Shown one piece after another: positions 8,046 through 17,724 of a stretch of DNA of 20,806 nt (positions within the stretch are counted from its first letter, which is position 1; the number at the start of each line of letters is the position of its first letter). The stretch spans positions 1 through 20,806 of the forward strand of contig LBRC01000007.1 of assembly GCA_000991205.1 (NCBI GenBank), given 5' to 3'. The notes under the pieces were generated by a model. That model had not been told where the DNA came from and did no database searches. It was given only the letters and a program-made list of their open reading frames with translations. The stretch comes from Parcubacteria group bacterium GW2011_GWA2_36_10. GTDB lineage: Bacteria; Patescibacteriota; Patescibacteriia; UBA1558; GWA2-36-10. A program made the position numbers and the translations under genes.

Positions 8046-8768
8046 TTATTTGTTTATTAATAAACCTTCGCCATTGGGATTATAGCCATTCTGTACTTCT
8101 ACACCATCTAAATAAGTATCATTATCAGTGTCTGGATCTAAAGCATTAGTTTGATAAGTAAAAAGCTCTTCTTTGTCATATAGACCATCATTGTCAGTAT
8201 CGGGATTAGTAGGTGTTGTACGGTGAATTCTCACCTCATCTTTATCTGACAAACCATCATTATCAGTGTCTGCTAATTTTGGATCTGACCCAAGACCTGT
8301 TTCTTCCGCATTACTCAAGCCATCGCCATCATCGTCTAAAATTACTTCCGGCTGATTATTAACATTATCTGGATTGGTATTAGTATTATCAACTGGCTGA
8401 TTTTGTGTATTATTAGTGTTGGGATTTTGCTTTTTAGACACAAAAAAATGATAAGCGCCCCAAACAACTAATGCTAATAATACTAAGCCAGATAAAGCCA
8501 CAAAAACTTTCTTCATAATCGCTCCCTGACTATGCTCGTCTTCCATTAAAATCGGATTAGGTATATTAGGATTTGTGGGCATAGGTGGCAAATTCACAGG
8601 GCTTGGTTTTACCTGCAATTTAGCAACTGAAATAGCACTTGGTTTTTCTACTGCACCAAACATGTCATCTACCGCCGACATAGGAGCTGGCGCTGGACTT
8701 GGTGTTGTGGGTTGCAAAGAAAAATCTTGATTAGGCACAATATCGCCTTTTTTTACATCATCAAACAT
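8046..8768 (-). CDS. Single-pass membrane protein with four TSP3-type calcium repeats
   Basis: 240 aa. The N-terminal 85 residues are Pro-rich and low-complexity and carry no signal peptide; one membrane helix lies at 87-110. The external part begins with an Asn-rich linker (112-140) and then four Asp-rich repeats of about 23 residues: DDDGDGLSNAEE (145-156), DTDNDGLSDKDE (167-178), DTDNDGLYDKEE (190-201) and DTDNDTYLDGVE (213-224). These match the thrombospondin type 3 style of calcium-binding loop found in many bacterial surface proteins. It shares layout with the next gene downstream and sits between the giant pilin-headed protein and that gene, which suggests a joint role at the cell surface. 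No catalytic domain is seen. Confidence 0.88.
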   Translation of the reverse strand: MFDDVKKGDIVPNQDFSLQPTTPSPAPAPMSAVDDMFGAVEKPSAISVAKLQVKPSPVNLPPMPTNPNIPNPILMEDEHSQGAIMKKVFVALSGLVLLALVVWGAYHFFVSKKQNPNTNNTQNQPVDNTNTNPDNVNNQPEVILDDDGDGLSNAEETGLGSDPKLADTDNDGLSDKDEVRIHRTTPTNPDTDNDGLYDKEELFTYQTNALDPDTDNDTYLDGVEVQNGYNPNGEGLLINK

Positions 8769-8788
8769 AATAAAATATTAATTTATTT

Positions 8789-11700
8789 TTAACAATCATA
8801 GCTAGTCACGGCTGACTCTAGCCAAGAACCACAAATATCCGCTGACAAACAAGCGCGAACTCTAAATTGAGCATCGTTGCCGTCTGGTGCCTCACCAGCT
8901 GGCCATGACCAAGTATAAGTATTATTAGAAGTCTGTGCTGGTGTAACCGGTAAATAAGCTACATCGTCTAATTTATATTGCACCTGATAAAAACCATTTG
9001 GATTATTGGCCGACCAACTTAATGACAAATCCACTGACCTATTACCCTCACTAACACAAGGTGAAACGCCAAAATCAGGATTTAAAGCCGTTGGATTATC
9101 AAGATTAGCACAACTAGAAGTATCAAAAGCACATTGATTACAACTTAAATTACCATAAGTAAAACCTTGAGTTTGACAAGTTTGATTATTTAAATTATTA
9201 ACTTCACACTCTTCTGTGCTATTTATAATACCATCACCGCAACTAGCCCTGACGGCGACGCTGCCATCACCGCAAACAGGCGTACAAGTATTACAAGTAG
9301 CTGGCTGGCCATCTAAGCATGAATATTCTATGCCTCCCATATTACTACCCTCACAAGCTTCATAGGGCGTGTCAATCTGATTGTTGCCACAGAAACCACC
9401 GCACATTTCAGCCGTAAGTTCTGGTGTTGGCCAGTACCATTTACACTCTACTAGCTGCCCAGCAGCATTGACCGAACCTTTGGGGTAACAGCCTCCTAAG
9501 TGTTCATTCCACCAATCCCTATTAAAAGCAGGCTCTAGCGTGGTATCACATAAATTTCTAAAGCCACCGTCACATTCTTCTGTGCCGTCAATAATACCAT
9601 TACCACAACCTAAGCTACCTTGTGGCGAACCTTCAAAAACAGCATTACATTGCGGATTATTTCTGTGAATATGCCCATCAAGCGGTGGAGCAAAATTAAA
9701 ATCTGGTCCGTCGTAAACAAATTCAAAATTAGCATCTAAAGCATAGTTATGCCCACCTTCATTTTTATAAAAATAAATACTAGAATTTGCTGGACAAGTA
9801 AACTCTTGACTAGCTTCATTCCAACAAGTATTGGCATCAGAGCCAGCTGGACAAGCGCTAAAACGATTTAAAGGATCAACTGGCAAAACACCCCCTAAGA
9901 CATTAGACAATTCTTGACTCCAAGATGGCCACGGACTGACTGACATCCCATCTACATAAGTGCCAGCATTTAATAATGGATAATACGGCACGCAAGGTCC
10001 ACTATTTGGACACTGACTATTTTGTGTACAACTAATATTAGCATTATCTCTACAAAATTTATAATTATTACTATAAGCTATCAATTTGCTTTGAATGCTT
10101 AATAAATCACCTAAACGTTGATTATCGCGACGTAACTTATCACCATTAGCATTACAGTTGCCAAGCGCTGGGCAATCAAATTTACTAGAACAACTAATAC
10201 TATTGTCACTACTACAAACTCCAACATTAGAAACATTTGTACTTAAATGTAAATTAGCCAACATTTGCTCCACGATAGCGGCCGTAGAAACTCTAGCGCC
10301 GATGCTATAAGAAATCATGTATATATTACTATATACACTACCACCATTCACATCAGCTACATTTAAAGCATTAATATAAATAGTATTGCCAACTTTAAGA
10401 GCTGGATAGCCATCAACCACTTGGGCTTGACCAGCCGTTTCTGGATTTGGTGCATATTTTTTGTACCAATCATTGATGGCTAAATGTTCAGAATTTCGCA
10501 TAACTCTGACGCCAATCACATCCAAAGATGAGGCTTTAGCAGTGACCGCAATTTCATTAGTTGCCGCTGATTCTCCACCCATATTATAGGCAGTCACGCG
10601 ATAGCTATAAACCTCATTAGCAATCACATTATTATCGGTAAAATTAATACTAGCATTAACTGTGCCAATTCTATACCAATCAACTGTGCTAGATTTACGA
10701 TAAATATTAAAACCATCTTCATTGTTAGCATTATCAGTCCAGGCTAATTTCACACCATCAGCACTATTATCGGCTAAAACTAAATTAGCAGGAGCGCTTG
10801 GTCTGGCAATAGCAGCTAAAACGCTAGTTTTAAATTTAGCCAATAAATTTCTCCACCAAGACTGATGATTATTTGCATCAAAAGTAGATAAAACTACAAC
10901 TTTAGGATCAACGATAAAGATAAATTCGGCTAAATTCTGATCACCAGGTGAAAAAGTGCGAGGAATTATTTGATCATTTAAATATGGTAATAATGGCTCA
11001 TTGACTCGGCCAGAGTCTTGACAATAGTAAGTGCTAAAATTATAAAGCCCAGTAAAATCATAGGGGAAATCACCAGCTTGCTTTGGCCAAGGATGTTCAC
11101 ATAAAAATAAATTGACTTGTGAACTGCCAGTCCCTGTCCCGGCTTGCGAGTCACTCACGCTAACAATCAAACTAGTGTTACCATTTTTATTATTAGCCGT
11201 CGCTTCTATGCTTTGTTGGTCATCATCAACTAAAGTCAATAAACTATTATTTTCTTGCCAATGATAGGTCTGCATCACTAAAGGATCACCACTCGCATCA
11301 TAAGCAGTGGCCAGATAGCTATGTTGATTACCAGCTAAACCATCATTAGTATCGCCCTGACAATTGCTACGAACACAGCTAAATAAATCTTGGCTTGGAT
11401 CAACAGTCACGAAGCTTACTTGGCACATTTGACTACTAGTTTCAAACAACCAGATATAGGAATCTACTCCGCTCACATTATCACTATCAAAATTCAAAAA
11501 ATTATCAGCCAAATCTACACCCATATTGCTCCTGACCGAGCCTGCTACCAAGGCTAAATAATTAGTACTAGTAGCCAAGGAAGTGCTTGGGTATAGCCAA
11601 GCTTTACTTTGATTGTTATTATTTGTAAAAACAAAATTAGTAGCAACCGGACAATACCACTGTGAATCTTTTTTCACACAAGCAGTTTGTTCACTGTCAG

Positions 11701-14700
11701 ATGCTTTGTATAAATGCATGCCCGCCTCTACGCTAGCGCGATCCATCAAAGTATTAAATTGCACCTCTACCGCACTATTTAAACAAGCTGGCGTTTGTGG
11801 TTTAGTAGGGATTAAAATTTTTGGCTCTGGATAAACAGAGACATCACCAAAATGCACCTCTAAAGTTGCTTGATCCTCCACTGAATATTGTGCAATGGAA
11901 GCATTAATATGAGCTATACCACCACCTACGGGATTAACTTCTACTTGATTAATATCTGAAATCCCTATAGTAGCCACACTACTTGGATTTGAGCTCCAAT
12001 CATAATCATAACCAATTGGGTTCAAAGCTTGACCATTTGGATCACAAGCGTTCGCTGCACTATAAGGTGTAGCAAAATAAGCTATTTGTGCATTAGTAGT
12101 GGCTAAATAGTAAGCTGGATCGATGCTTAAAGAGCTTGGTGTACAGGCTTGACCATTATTGACTTGAAAACTCCAATTAAATGGACTACTTAAATTATAG
12201 CCAGCTACATTTTTTAATTCTTGTTTTAATTCTACTTTATAATATCTATTGGCAAGAAAATTATTATGAGAAATATTTAATCTATGCCCATCTGCACTCA
12301 AGACTAAATTAGTGACTAAATTGCCGCCACTTAAACTACCACAATCTTCATCTGCACAAAGATGTAATTGCACATTACCTGCCAAACTACTTTCCAATAC
12401 TGTAGTATTAAAATCCACCCAAACTAAAGCATTATTACAAGAACTTTTACAATTTGGGCCATAATCAACTACTTCTAAAACTGCATCAATAATTTTTGGA
12501 TAAGCTAAAGACATCAGACCATTTAAACCAGCTTGTAATTCTACAGTGTTTGGCACCATATTAGCAGTCACTTGTCTGCCTAAAACCCAAGCCTTAGCAA
12601 TATTAGTATTTACTACTATTTGATCCTCAATAGAGGCTTTGCTGCTGTCATCTATAAACCAATTAGACCAATTATAATTTCCTCCACAAATATTACAGTT
12701 TGTTGCCAGTGGACTAGCACTAAATTCTTTAGTTTCACCGACATAGATATCGGCCAAGGGACTATCAGTTGGCGTCACTGAAATATGGTCAACTTGGCAT
12801 AAATTTTCTTGAGTTCTAAAATGCCAAGCATAATTTGTACCTGACCAAACTTCATCACCATTAGCTTTGTGAAAATCTCCCAAAACTACTTTATACCAAC
12901 GATTAGGCTCTAAATTAGTGCCGGGATTTAAGATAAAGCCCTCACTATTACTATTATGGTTAATAATACTTAAATTAACCGCTACATTAGTATCACAAGT
13001 CGCATCGCTAAACTCACCACCGACATTACAAGCTTTCACTTGAATATTATTAGCATTAAAGTCCGCATCATCCACATCAGCATTAAATAAAGCCGAGATA
13101 TTTGTGTCTAAATAAGCGTCTCTTGATGACTGACTATTTAAACCATCTGGCCATGGCGAAGGTGACTGCAAATTATCATCGCTACATTCATAAATTTCTT
13201 GCAAAGAAAATGGATCAGCGGCGGTAGTGACTGTCCAAGAATAGCTACAAGACAAACTCGTGGCACAGGTGCCTGAAACAGCACAATAATTACCAGTGGC
13301 TTGCTGACAACAGTCCATGTTTACACCACACTGATTGTCATTAGTACAGCTTGCCACAGAAAAATTCAAAGCATTACTATCTTGATTATTGACCCTGACT
13401 TTGACCGGCCCAGTCAAAGCACCAGTTGGTACTTTTGCATTCACTAATTGATTAGACCAAGAATTCACTATAGCAGAAATATTACCAGTAAAATTTACTT
13501 GGCCTGAATTACTAAAATTATCCCCATATAAATTCACACTAAATAAATTATTAGCTGGGCCATTATTTGGCTGCAATAAACATAAGCCTGGACCAGCAGT
13601 AGTGTTGGTGACCGAAAAATTATAAGTATTACTTTGAACACCGTCGCTATGACGCGTGACTTTGATCTTATCATCATTGGCCACAGCCAAGTTCGGCACT
13701 TTCACTACGATGTTATCGTTATGCCAAAAATTATTAGCGCATTGAGCCGGAAAGCTAAAATCACCCACAACCGTGCTGCCGTCATTTTTAATAAACTCTA
13801 CTATGCCAGTAGTGCTGCCAAAATTACTACCCAAAATAGTTACATATTGGCCGGTCGGGCCACTATCTGGACTAACTGAACTAATGACAGGATCACCACT
13901 ACCGGACGCTCCTACTGTAAAAGGTAATTCATTACTACTTTTGTCATTAGTATTTTGAAGCCAAAAACTCAACTCGCCAGCTGCTAAATTTGGCACCGTC
14001 ACTTTAGCTTTTTGGGCTGACTCAAAACTTAAAACACCGCTAACACCACCAAAAAATGCTCTATCAGTATTAGCAAAATTTAGACCATGCACCGTGACCA
14101 GCTCACCAAAACTACCATTAGCCGGCTCTACTTTACATAAACTCGGTGCTACTGCGCCACTATCATCAAACATCTTGGAATTACTTTCTCTACCCTCCAC
14201 ATCTCTCACCCAAACTTCTGCGCCACCATCAAGCGTATTTTGTGGCACGCCAACGATAATCAAATTATCACTCCAATATTGAGTACATTCGGAATTTAAA
14301 ACACTTGGTATAACACCTGGCTGCTCGCTGCCATTATTACCCTCAAAAGCTACCAAACCACCACTAGCGCCAAAACCAGAACCATAAATACTAATCAAAG
14401 AACTCTCTTCGCCTGTTTCTGGACTAATTCGAGAAATCACCGGGCCATTATTTTGGATAGCAGCATTGAGACAAAAGTCTGCATCTACACAAGCGTTAGC
14501 GGCACAACAGCCGGATACACAATCACTTTGACCATTATTACATAAAACATTAAAATCTTCTGGGGCTGACTGTAGATCATCTACTTCAATAAATAATTCC
14601 CCAGACAAAGCATTGATTGGGACTATGGCGTTATTAATTTTATTATCAGTCCAAGTGTCCCAACTACTAAAACGGTTAGATTGCCAAATATTACCATTCC

Positions 14701-15595
14701 AATTAAAAAGATCAATAAAACCAGCACCGCCAAAGCCAATGCCCTCAATGTCAATGCCCTCACCACGACGCTGACTGCTTGGCGTCACACAAGCAATACC
14801 TGGACCAGGCTCGCCCTCCCTGACTTCAAAAGTAGCTAAGTCTGGATAAGACCCTTCTTTATTGGTAGCGGTATTAATTTTAATTCTGTAATTACCTAAA
14901 GCAATATTAGGGACAATGGCTTTGGCCCGAAAATAATTAGCTGGACGATTATTAAGATGGCTCCAAGCTACTTGACCATTACAATTAATCAAACTCGCTT
15001 CTTGGATCACACCGCTGCCATCAAATTTTACTTTACTATTATTAGCTGAGTATTCTTCAAAATTCCAACCCTCAATAGTAATGTATTGACCAACAGTCGC
15101 GCCATTAACATCTGGTCTAACTTTACAAATTTTGACTGAATCATCAGCTGGCTCTGGACACTCGGGCGGCACTACAATCGGATTAATAATGGTATTACCA
15201 TTGCCACCACCATTACCATTAGGATTAGTGGCCTCATATAATTTATTTAAAACGAAACTGGCGATGGCATAAGCAGACAAAATAATCACCAAGCCAATCA
15301 CCGCACTGACAATGATACCTTTGGCGGTTTTTATTTTTTCTTCGTCGCCACGAGAAGTCATCCATAAATAGCCAGCATATAAAATCAAGACTACAGCCAA
15401 AACTCCCAAAAAACCTAAAAATATATTGATAATATTCGCAATCACTTGTTTCAGGTCTGATTGAGCAAGATTGACACCAGCGTTTGCCAGGTCATTTACT
15501 CCTGTCACATCATTACTTTGAGCTAAAACCAAATTGACTTTAAAGAGAATTAAAGTAAAAAAGCTTGTGACGGACCAAAAAAGTTTTTTATTCAT
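8789..15595 (-). CDS. Giant secreted protein with pilin-like head and many Ig-like, pseudopilin-like and Cys-rich modules
   Basis: 2268 aa. Signal peptide 1-25 (VLA|QS), then two hydrophobic helices (54-79, 92-118) separated by a short charged loop, as in VirB2/TrbC and the Mbov_0395-type pilin-like proteins of CPR bacteria. A Gly/Asn linker (126-134) follows. Outside: six TIG/IPT-like repeats at about 156-262, 265-350, 382-478, 480-560, 568-660 and 667-745; Cys-rich inserts at about 355-375 and 749-782; alternating SbsA/Big_5-like and Big_2-like Ig folds at about 820-1505; an FnIII domain (1595-1686); a GspG-like globular pseudopilin domain (about 1815-1960); Cys-rich CGNGIIDGTEEC/CGDGIINSTEEC repeats of DUF4215 type (about 1995-2161); and an FnIII-like end. 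The many cysteines suggest disulphides outside the cell. The likely role is an adhesin or fibre subunit. Boundaries are by eye. Confidence 0.9.
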   Translation of the reverse strand: MNKKLFWSVTSFFTLILFKVNLVLAQSNDVTGVNDLANAGVNLAQSDLKQVIANIINIFLGFLGVLAVVLILYAGYLWMTSRGDEEKIKTAKGIIVSAVIGLVIILSAYAIASFVLNKLYEATNPNGNGGGNGNTIINPIVVPPECPEPADDSVKICKVRPDVNGATVGQYITIEGWNFEEYSANNSKVKFDGSGVIQEASLINCNGQVAWSHLNNRPANYFRAKAIVPNIALGNYRIKINTATNKEGSYPDLATFEVREGEPGPGIACVTPSSQRRGEGIDIEGIGFGGAGFIDLFNWNGNIWQSNRFSSWDTWTDNKINNAIVPINALSGELFIEVDDLQSAPEDFNVLCNNGQSDCVSGCCAANACVDADFCLNAAIQNNGPVISRISPETGEESSLISIYGSGFGASGGLVAFEGNNGSEQPGVIPSVLNSECTQYWSDNLIIVGVPQNTLDGGAEVWVRDVEGRESNSKMFDDSGAVAPSLCKVEPANGSFGELVTVHGLNFANTDRAFFGGVSGVLSFESAQKAKVTVPNLAAGELSFWLQNTNDKSSNELPFTVGASGSGDPVISSVSPDSGPTGQYVTILGSNFGSTTGIVEFIKNDGSTVVGDFSFPAQCANNFWHNDNIVVKVPNLAVANDDKIKVTRHSDGVQSNTYNFSVTNTTAGPGLCLLQPNNGPANNLFSVNLYGDNFSNSGQVNFTGNISAIVNSWSNQLVNAKVPTGALTGPVKVRVNNQDSNALNFSVASCTNDNQCGVNMDCCQQATGNYCAVSGTCATSLSCSYSWTVTTAADPFSLQEIYECSDDNLQSPSPWPDGLNSQSSRDAYLDTNISALFNADVDDADFNANNIQVKACNVGGEFSDATCDTNVAVNLSIINHNSNSEGFILNPGTNLEPNRWYKVVLGDFHKANGDEVWSGTNYAWHFRTQENLCQVDHISVTPTDSPLADIYVGETKEFSASPLATNCNICGGNYNWSNWFIDDSSKASIEDQIVVNTNIAKAWVLGRQVTANMVPNTVELQAGLNGLMSLAYPKIIDAVLEVVDYGPNCKSSCNNALVWVDFNTTVLESSLAGNVQLHLCADEDCGSLSGGNLVTNLVLSADGHRLNISHNNFLANRYYKVELKQELKNVAGYNLSSPFNWSFQVNNGQACTPSSLSIDPAYYLATTNAQIAYFATPYSAANACDPNGQALNPIGYDYDWSSNPSSVATIGISDINQVEVNPVGGGIAHINASIAQYSVEDQATLEVHFGDVSVYPEPKILIPTKPQTPACLNSAVEVQFNTLMDRASVEAGMHLYKASDSEQTACVKKDSQWYCPVATNFVFTNNNNQSKAWLYPSTSLATSTNYLALVAGSVRSNMGVDLADNFLNFDSDNVSGVDSYIWLFETSSQMCQVSFVTVDPSQDLFSCVRSNCQGDTNDGLAGNQHSYLATAYDASGDPLVMQTYHWQENNSLLTLVDDDQQSIEATANNKNGNTSLIVSVSDSQAGTGTGSSQVNLFLCEHPWPKQAGDFPYDFTGLYNFSTYYCQDSGRVNEPLLPYLNDQIIPRTFSPGDQNLAEFIFIVDPKVVVLSTFDANNHQSWWRNLLAKFKTSVLAAIARPSAPANLVLADNSADGVKLAWTDNANNEDGFNIYRKSSTVDWYRIGTVNASINFTDNNVIANEVYSYRVTAYNMGGESAATNEIAVTAKASSLDVIGVRVMRNSEHLAINDWYKKYAPNPETAGQAQVVDGYPALKVGNTIYINALNVADVNGGSVYSNIYMISYSIGARVSTAAIVEQMLANLHLSTNVSNVGVCSSDNSISCSSKFDCPALGNCNANGDKLRRDNQRLGDLLSIQSKLIAYSNNYKFCRDNANISCTQNSQCPNSGPCVPYYPLLNAGTYVDGMSVSPWPSWSQELSNVLGGVLPVDPLNRFSACPAGSDANTCWNEASQEFTCPANSSIYFYKNEGGHNYALDANFEFVYDGPDFNFAPPLDGHIHRNNPQCNAVFEGSPQGSLGCGNGIIDGTEECDGGFRNLCDTTLEPAFNRDWWNEHLGGCYPKGSVNAAGQLVECKWYWPTPELTAEMCGGFCGNNQIDTPYEACEGSNMGGIEYSCLDGQPATCNTCTPVCGDGSVAVRASCGDGIINSTEECEVNNLNNQTCQTQGFTYGNLSCNQCAFDTSSCANLDNPTALNPDFGVSPCVSEGNRSVDLSLSWSANNPNGFYQVQYKLDDVAYLPVTPAQTSNNTYTWSWPAGEAPDGNDAQFRVRACLSADICGSWLESAVTSYDC

Positions 15596-15642
15596 GATAA
15601 TATAAGCTAAAAATTTTTATTTTTATTGACTTTCTAATTAGA

Positions 15643-17232
15643 TTAATTAGCTTGACCTTGGCAACTTAAACCAGATTGACAAGCTGGACTATTATCTGTA
15701 TTACAACTACAGCTACCGCTTGGATCCTGACAACGACAAGGCTGAAAGCAATTTTGATAAACATCTTTGATATCTGAACTTAAAGTCGGCTGATAAGCAG
15801 TATAAGACTTCAAACGATCATGAGATATTTTAATTGTTTCCCCACTCACTACACTCAACCAATAATTAATCAAATTGCTTGGCACTTCCACAAAAGCAAT
15901 ATTATCGCTATTGACAGAAGCGGTCATTAAACTTTTATCAAAGGTGACGCTAATCGGGGCATCAGTAGCGACGGCATTATCGTCTTCCATGGAAATAATT
16001 TTTGGTGGCACTAAATCAATCGTATCATTAGTATTAAATGACCAGCTATACTCACTAACCAAAACATTGTCGGCCATATCTTTGATATTGGTGGTGACAG
16101 TAGCCGTCAAGCTAGCCGAAGCTGGTAAACAATAAACATTTCCACCACAAGAGTTCGTACCACACAAACTATCAGTGACGAATTCAACAGTTTTATATTG
16201 ATTGGCTATCCGATAAGTGCCATTTAAAATATTGGCTTGCTTGACATTGATATTAGTAAAACTAGGATAAACGCCACTAGCTAAAAGTGGATTTACGCCT
16301 TCGGAAAAATTCACCTGCACGATAGTATTACGAGCATTAGTACTACCGGCTTGTGGTATTACCGAGACGACACTTGGTGGTGTCAAATCAACTTCTTCAT
16401 TAACAGTAAAATTCCAGTCATAGCCATTTAAGCCAAAAGCGGCTTCACCATTATCTTTACTAATCTCATTGGACAAAGCAAAGTTATAGCTAGTATTTTG
16501 GTTAGCCGAGCCTAAATAATTACCCACATCTCCAGCAAATGGATTCAAAGCCAAAACTTTATGATCATCACTTAAGGTAGCCTGCAAAGAATTGTTATCA
16601 AAAACTGTGTTATCGGCATTATTTTTTAAAATAAGATTATCTATTTTAGCGCAGGCATTATAATCACAATCACCGCCAGTAAATAACAAGTCTTCGGGTT
16701 TAATAGCTTCTTTAAAAGTAATATAAATATTAGTATTGCGAGGAATATCTTCAGCATTACGCATTGGGTAATGACTTTCGATGATGCCATTACCGATGCC
16801 AATACCACCATGATAGCCACCACCATTGCCGTTACCATTGCCGTTACCATTGCCAAACGTACCATCAAATAAAGCTTTTAAGATAAAGCTAGCAATGGCG
16901 TAAGCAGCTAAAGTAATCGCTAAACCAATCGCCGTGTCCACCATGATTTTTTTGGCTTTTTCTAATTTCGCTGCCTCACCATTGGCCGTCATCCATAAAT
17001 AACCCGCATAAAGAAATAATAGCACTGCTAGTGTTCCTAAAAACGCTAAAATAATATTGATAATGTTAGCGATCACTTGTTTTAAGTCTGTTTGTCCCAA
17101 ATTGACGCCAGCGTTAGTCAGATCATTTACACCGGTCACACTATTGCTTTGCGCTAGCAAATCTTTTGGCAACAAAAAAATAACTGCTAATAAAATAATT
17201 AGAAAAACAGTTATTTTCTTTAATTTAAGCAT
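15643..17232 (-). CDS. Secreted pilin-headed protein with SbsA-type Ig domains
   Basis: 529 aa, a shorter paralogue of the giant that follows it. Signal peptide 1-27 (LLA|QS), then SVTGVNDLTNAGVNLGQTDL and two membrane helices (57-80, 98-122) nearly matching the head of its neighbour. A Gly/Asn repeat linker (126-139) leads to three Big_5/SbsA-type Ig-like domains at about 149-277, 284-401 and 408-495, each starting with a motif of the type PPSVVSVIPQAGSTNARNT. A Cys-rich tail with CRCQDPSGSCSC follows (495-525). No sortase motif is seen. The predicted product is an envelope-anchored or polymerised surface subunit related to conjugative pilins. It starts 23 bases after yqeY and ends 47 bases before the giant gene. 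Confidence 0.9.
   Translation of the reverse strand: MLKLKKITVFLIILLAVIFLLPKDLLAQSNSVTGVNDLTNAGVNLGQTDLKQVIANIINIILAFLGTLAVLLFLYAGYLWMTANGEAAKLEKAKKIMVDTAIGLAITLAAYAIASFILKALFDGTFGNGNGNGNGNGGGYHGGIGIGNGIIESHYPMRNAEDIPRNTNIYITFKEAIKPEDLLFTGGDCDYNACAKIDNLILKNNADNTVFDNNSLQATLSDDHKVLALNPFAGDVGNYLGSANQNTSYNFALSNEISKDNGEAAFGLNGYDWNFTVNEEVDLTPPSVVSVIPQAGSTNARNTIVQVNFSEGVNPLLASGVYPSFTNINVKQANILNGTYRIANQYKTVEFVTDSLCGTNSCGGNVYCLPASASLTATVTTNIKDMADNVLVSEYSWSFNTNDTIDLVPPKIISMEDDNAVATDAPISVTFDKSLMTASVNSDNIAFVEVPSNLINYWLSVVSGETIKISHDRLKSYTAYQPTLSSDIKDVYQNCFQPCRCQDPSGSCSCNTDNSPACQSGLSCQGQAN
16822..16854 (-). repeat. 12-bp coding tandem repeat for the Gly-Asn linker
   Basis: The unit ACCATTGCCGTT occurs twice and then three quarters of a third time, in frame, and encodes the GNGNGNGN linker between the pilin-like head and the Ig domains. 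Exact tandem copies of 12 bases could change in number by slippage without breaking the frame, altering linker length. Confidence 0.8.
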
Positions 17233-17254
17233 GGTAATGTTTTTATTTTTATAA

Positions 17255-17282
17255 ATTATAAAGCAAGTTTTGCTTTGACTAA
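17255..17282 (-). promoter_or_regulatory. Possible promoter for the pilin-headed gene cluster
   Basis: A perfect TATAAT (17255-17260, minus strand) overlaps the yqeY stop. Sixteen bases upstream lies TTAGTC, only a half match to a -35 box. A transcript would start close to 17248, about 16 bases before the pilin-head ATG. The cluster could equally be read through from rpsU-yqeY. Confidence 0.35.
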
Positions 17283-17693
17283 CTTTTGTACTAATTGGCC
17301 ATCGGCCTGACCCTTAGTTTGAGCCATCACTTCTTTCATCACTAAGCCAAAACCATTTACTCCAGAAGCAACAACACTATCAACAATTTTAGCAATATCA
17401 ACCTCTGCCATTAAGGCTGGTAAATAAGCGTTAATAATCTCTGCTTCGGCTTTTTCTTGATCAGCTAAATCATTACGGCCAGCACTGCTAAAAGCTAAGA
17501 TGGAATCTTGTCTTTTCTTTAATTCGCGACGTAAAACTGCCATTACTTCTTCATCGTTAAGTGCGGCTTGTTTTTTGGCGATCTCCTCATTTTTTAAAGC
17601 ACTTTTTAACATCCTTAATAAAGACAATTTTAGGGCCTGTTTTTCCTTGAGGGCATTTTTAAAATCTATTTCAATGTTTTGTGCTAAAGACAT
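17256..17693 (-). CDS. yqeY: YqeY/GatB-like domain protein
   Basis: 145 aa from ATG 17693 (MSLAQNIEID), preferred over TTG/ATG codons further up because it matches the usual family start; the frame is open to 17720. YqeY is a stand-alone relative of the tail of the GatB amidotransferase subunit. The family core is seen: LSLLRMLKSALKN (about 23-35), RRELKKRQDSI (about 56-66), EAEIINAYLPALM (about 83-95) and GFGLVMKEVM (about 113-122). Its biochemical role is not settled; it is very often next to rpsU, as here, and a tRNA-related function is presumed. A perfect GC-rich hairpin separates it from rpsU. Confidence 0.93.
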   Translation of the reverse strand: MSLAQNIEIDFKNALKEKQALKLSLLRMLKSALKNEEIAKKQAALNDEEVMAVLRRELKKRQDSILAFSSAGRNDLADQEKAEAEIINAYLPALMAEVDIAKIVDSVVASGVNGFGLVMKEVMAQTKGQADGQLVQKLVKAKLAL

Positions 17694-17724
17694 AAAATAT
17701 TTTATCTCTCTATCTAGCACTACC

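Noticed and set aside
16822..16854. Tandem repeat as a possible CRISPR or intergenic satellite
   Set aside because: It has no spacers and keeps the frame of the Gly-Asn linker, so it is coding.
16641..16868. 75-codon minus-strand frame rich in Met/Val/Ala inside the pilin-headed gene
   Set aside because: It is another frame of the 12-bp repeat and its surroundings; the 529-aa frame has clear domains.
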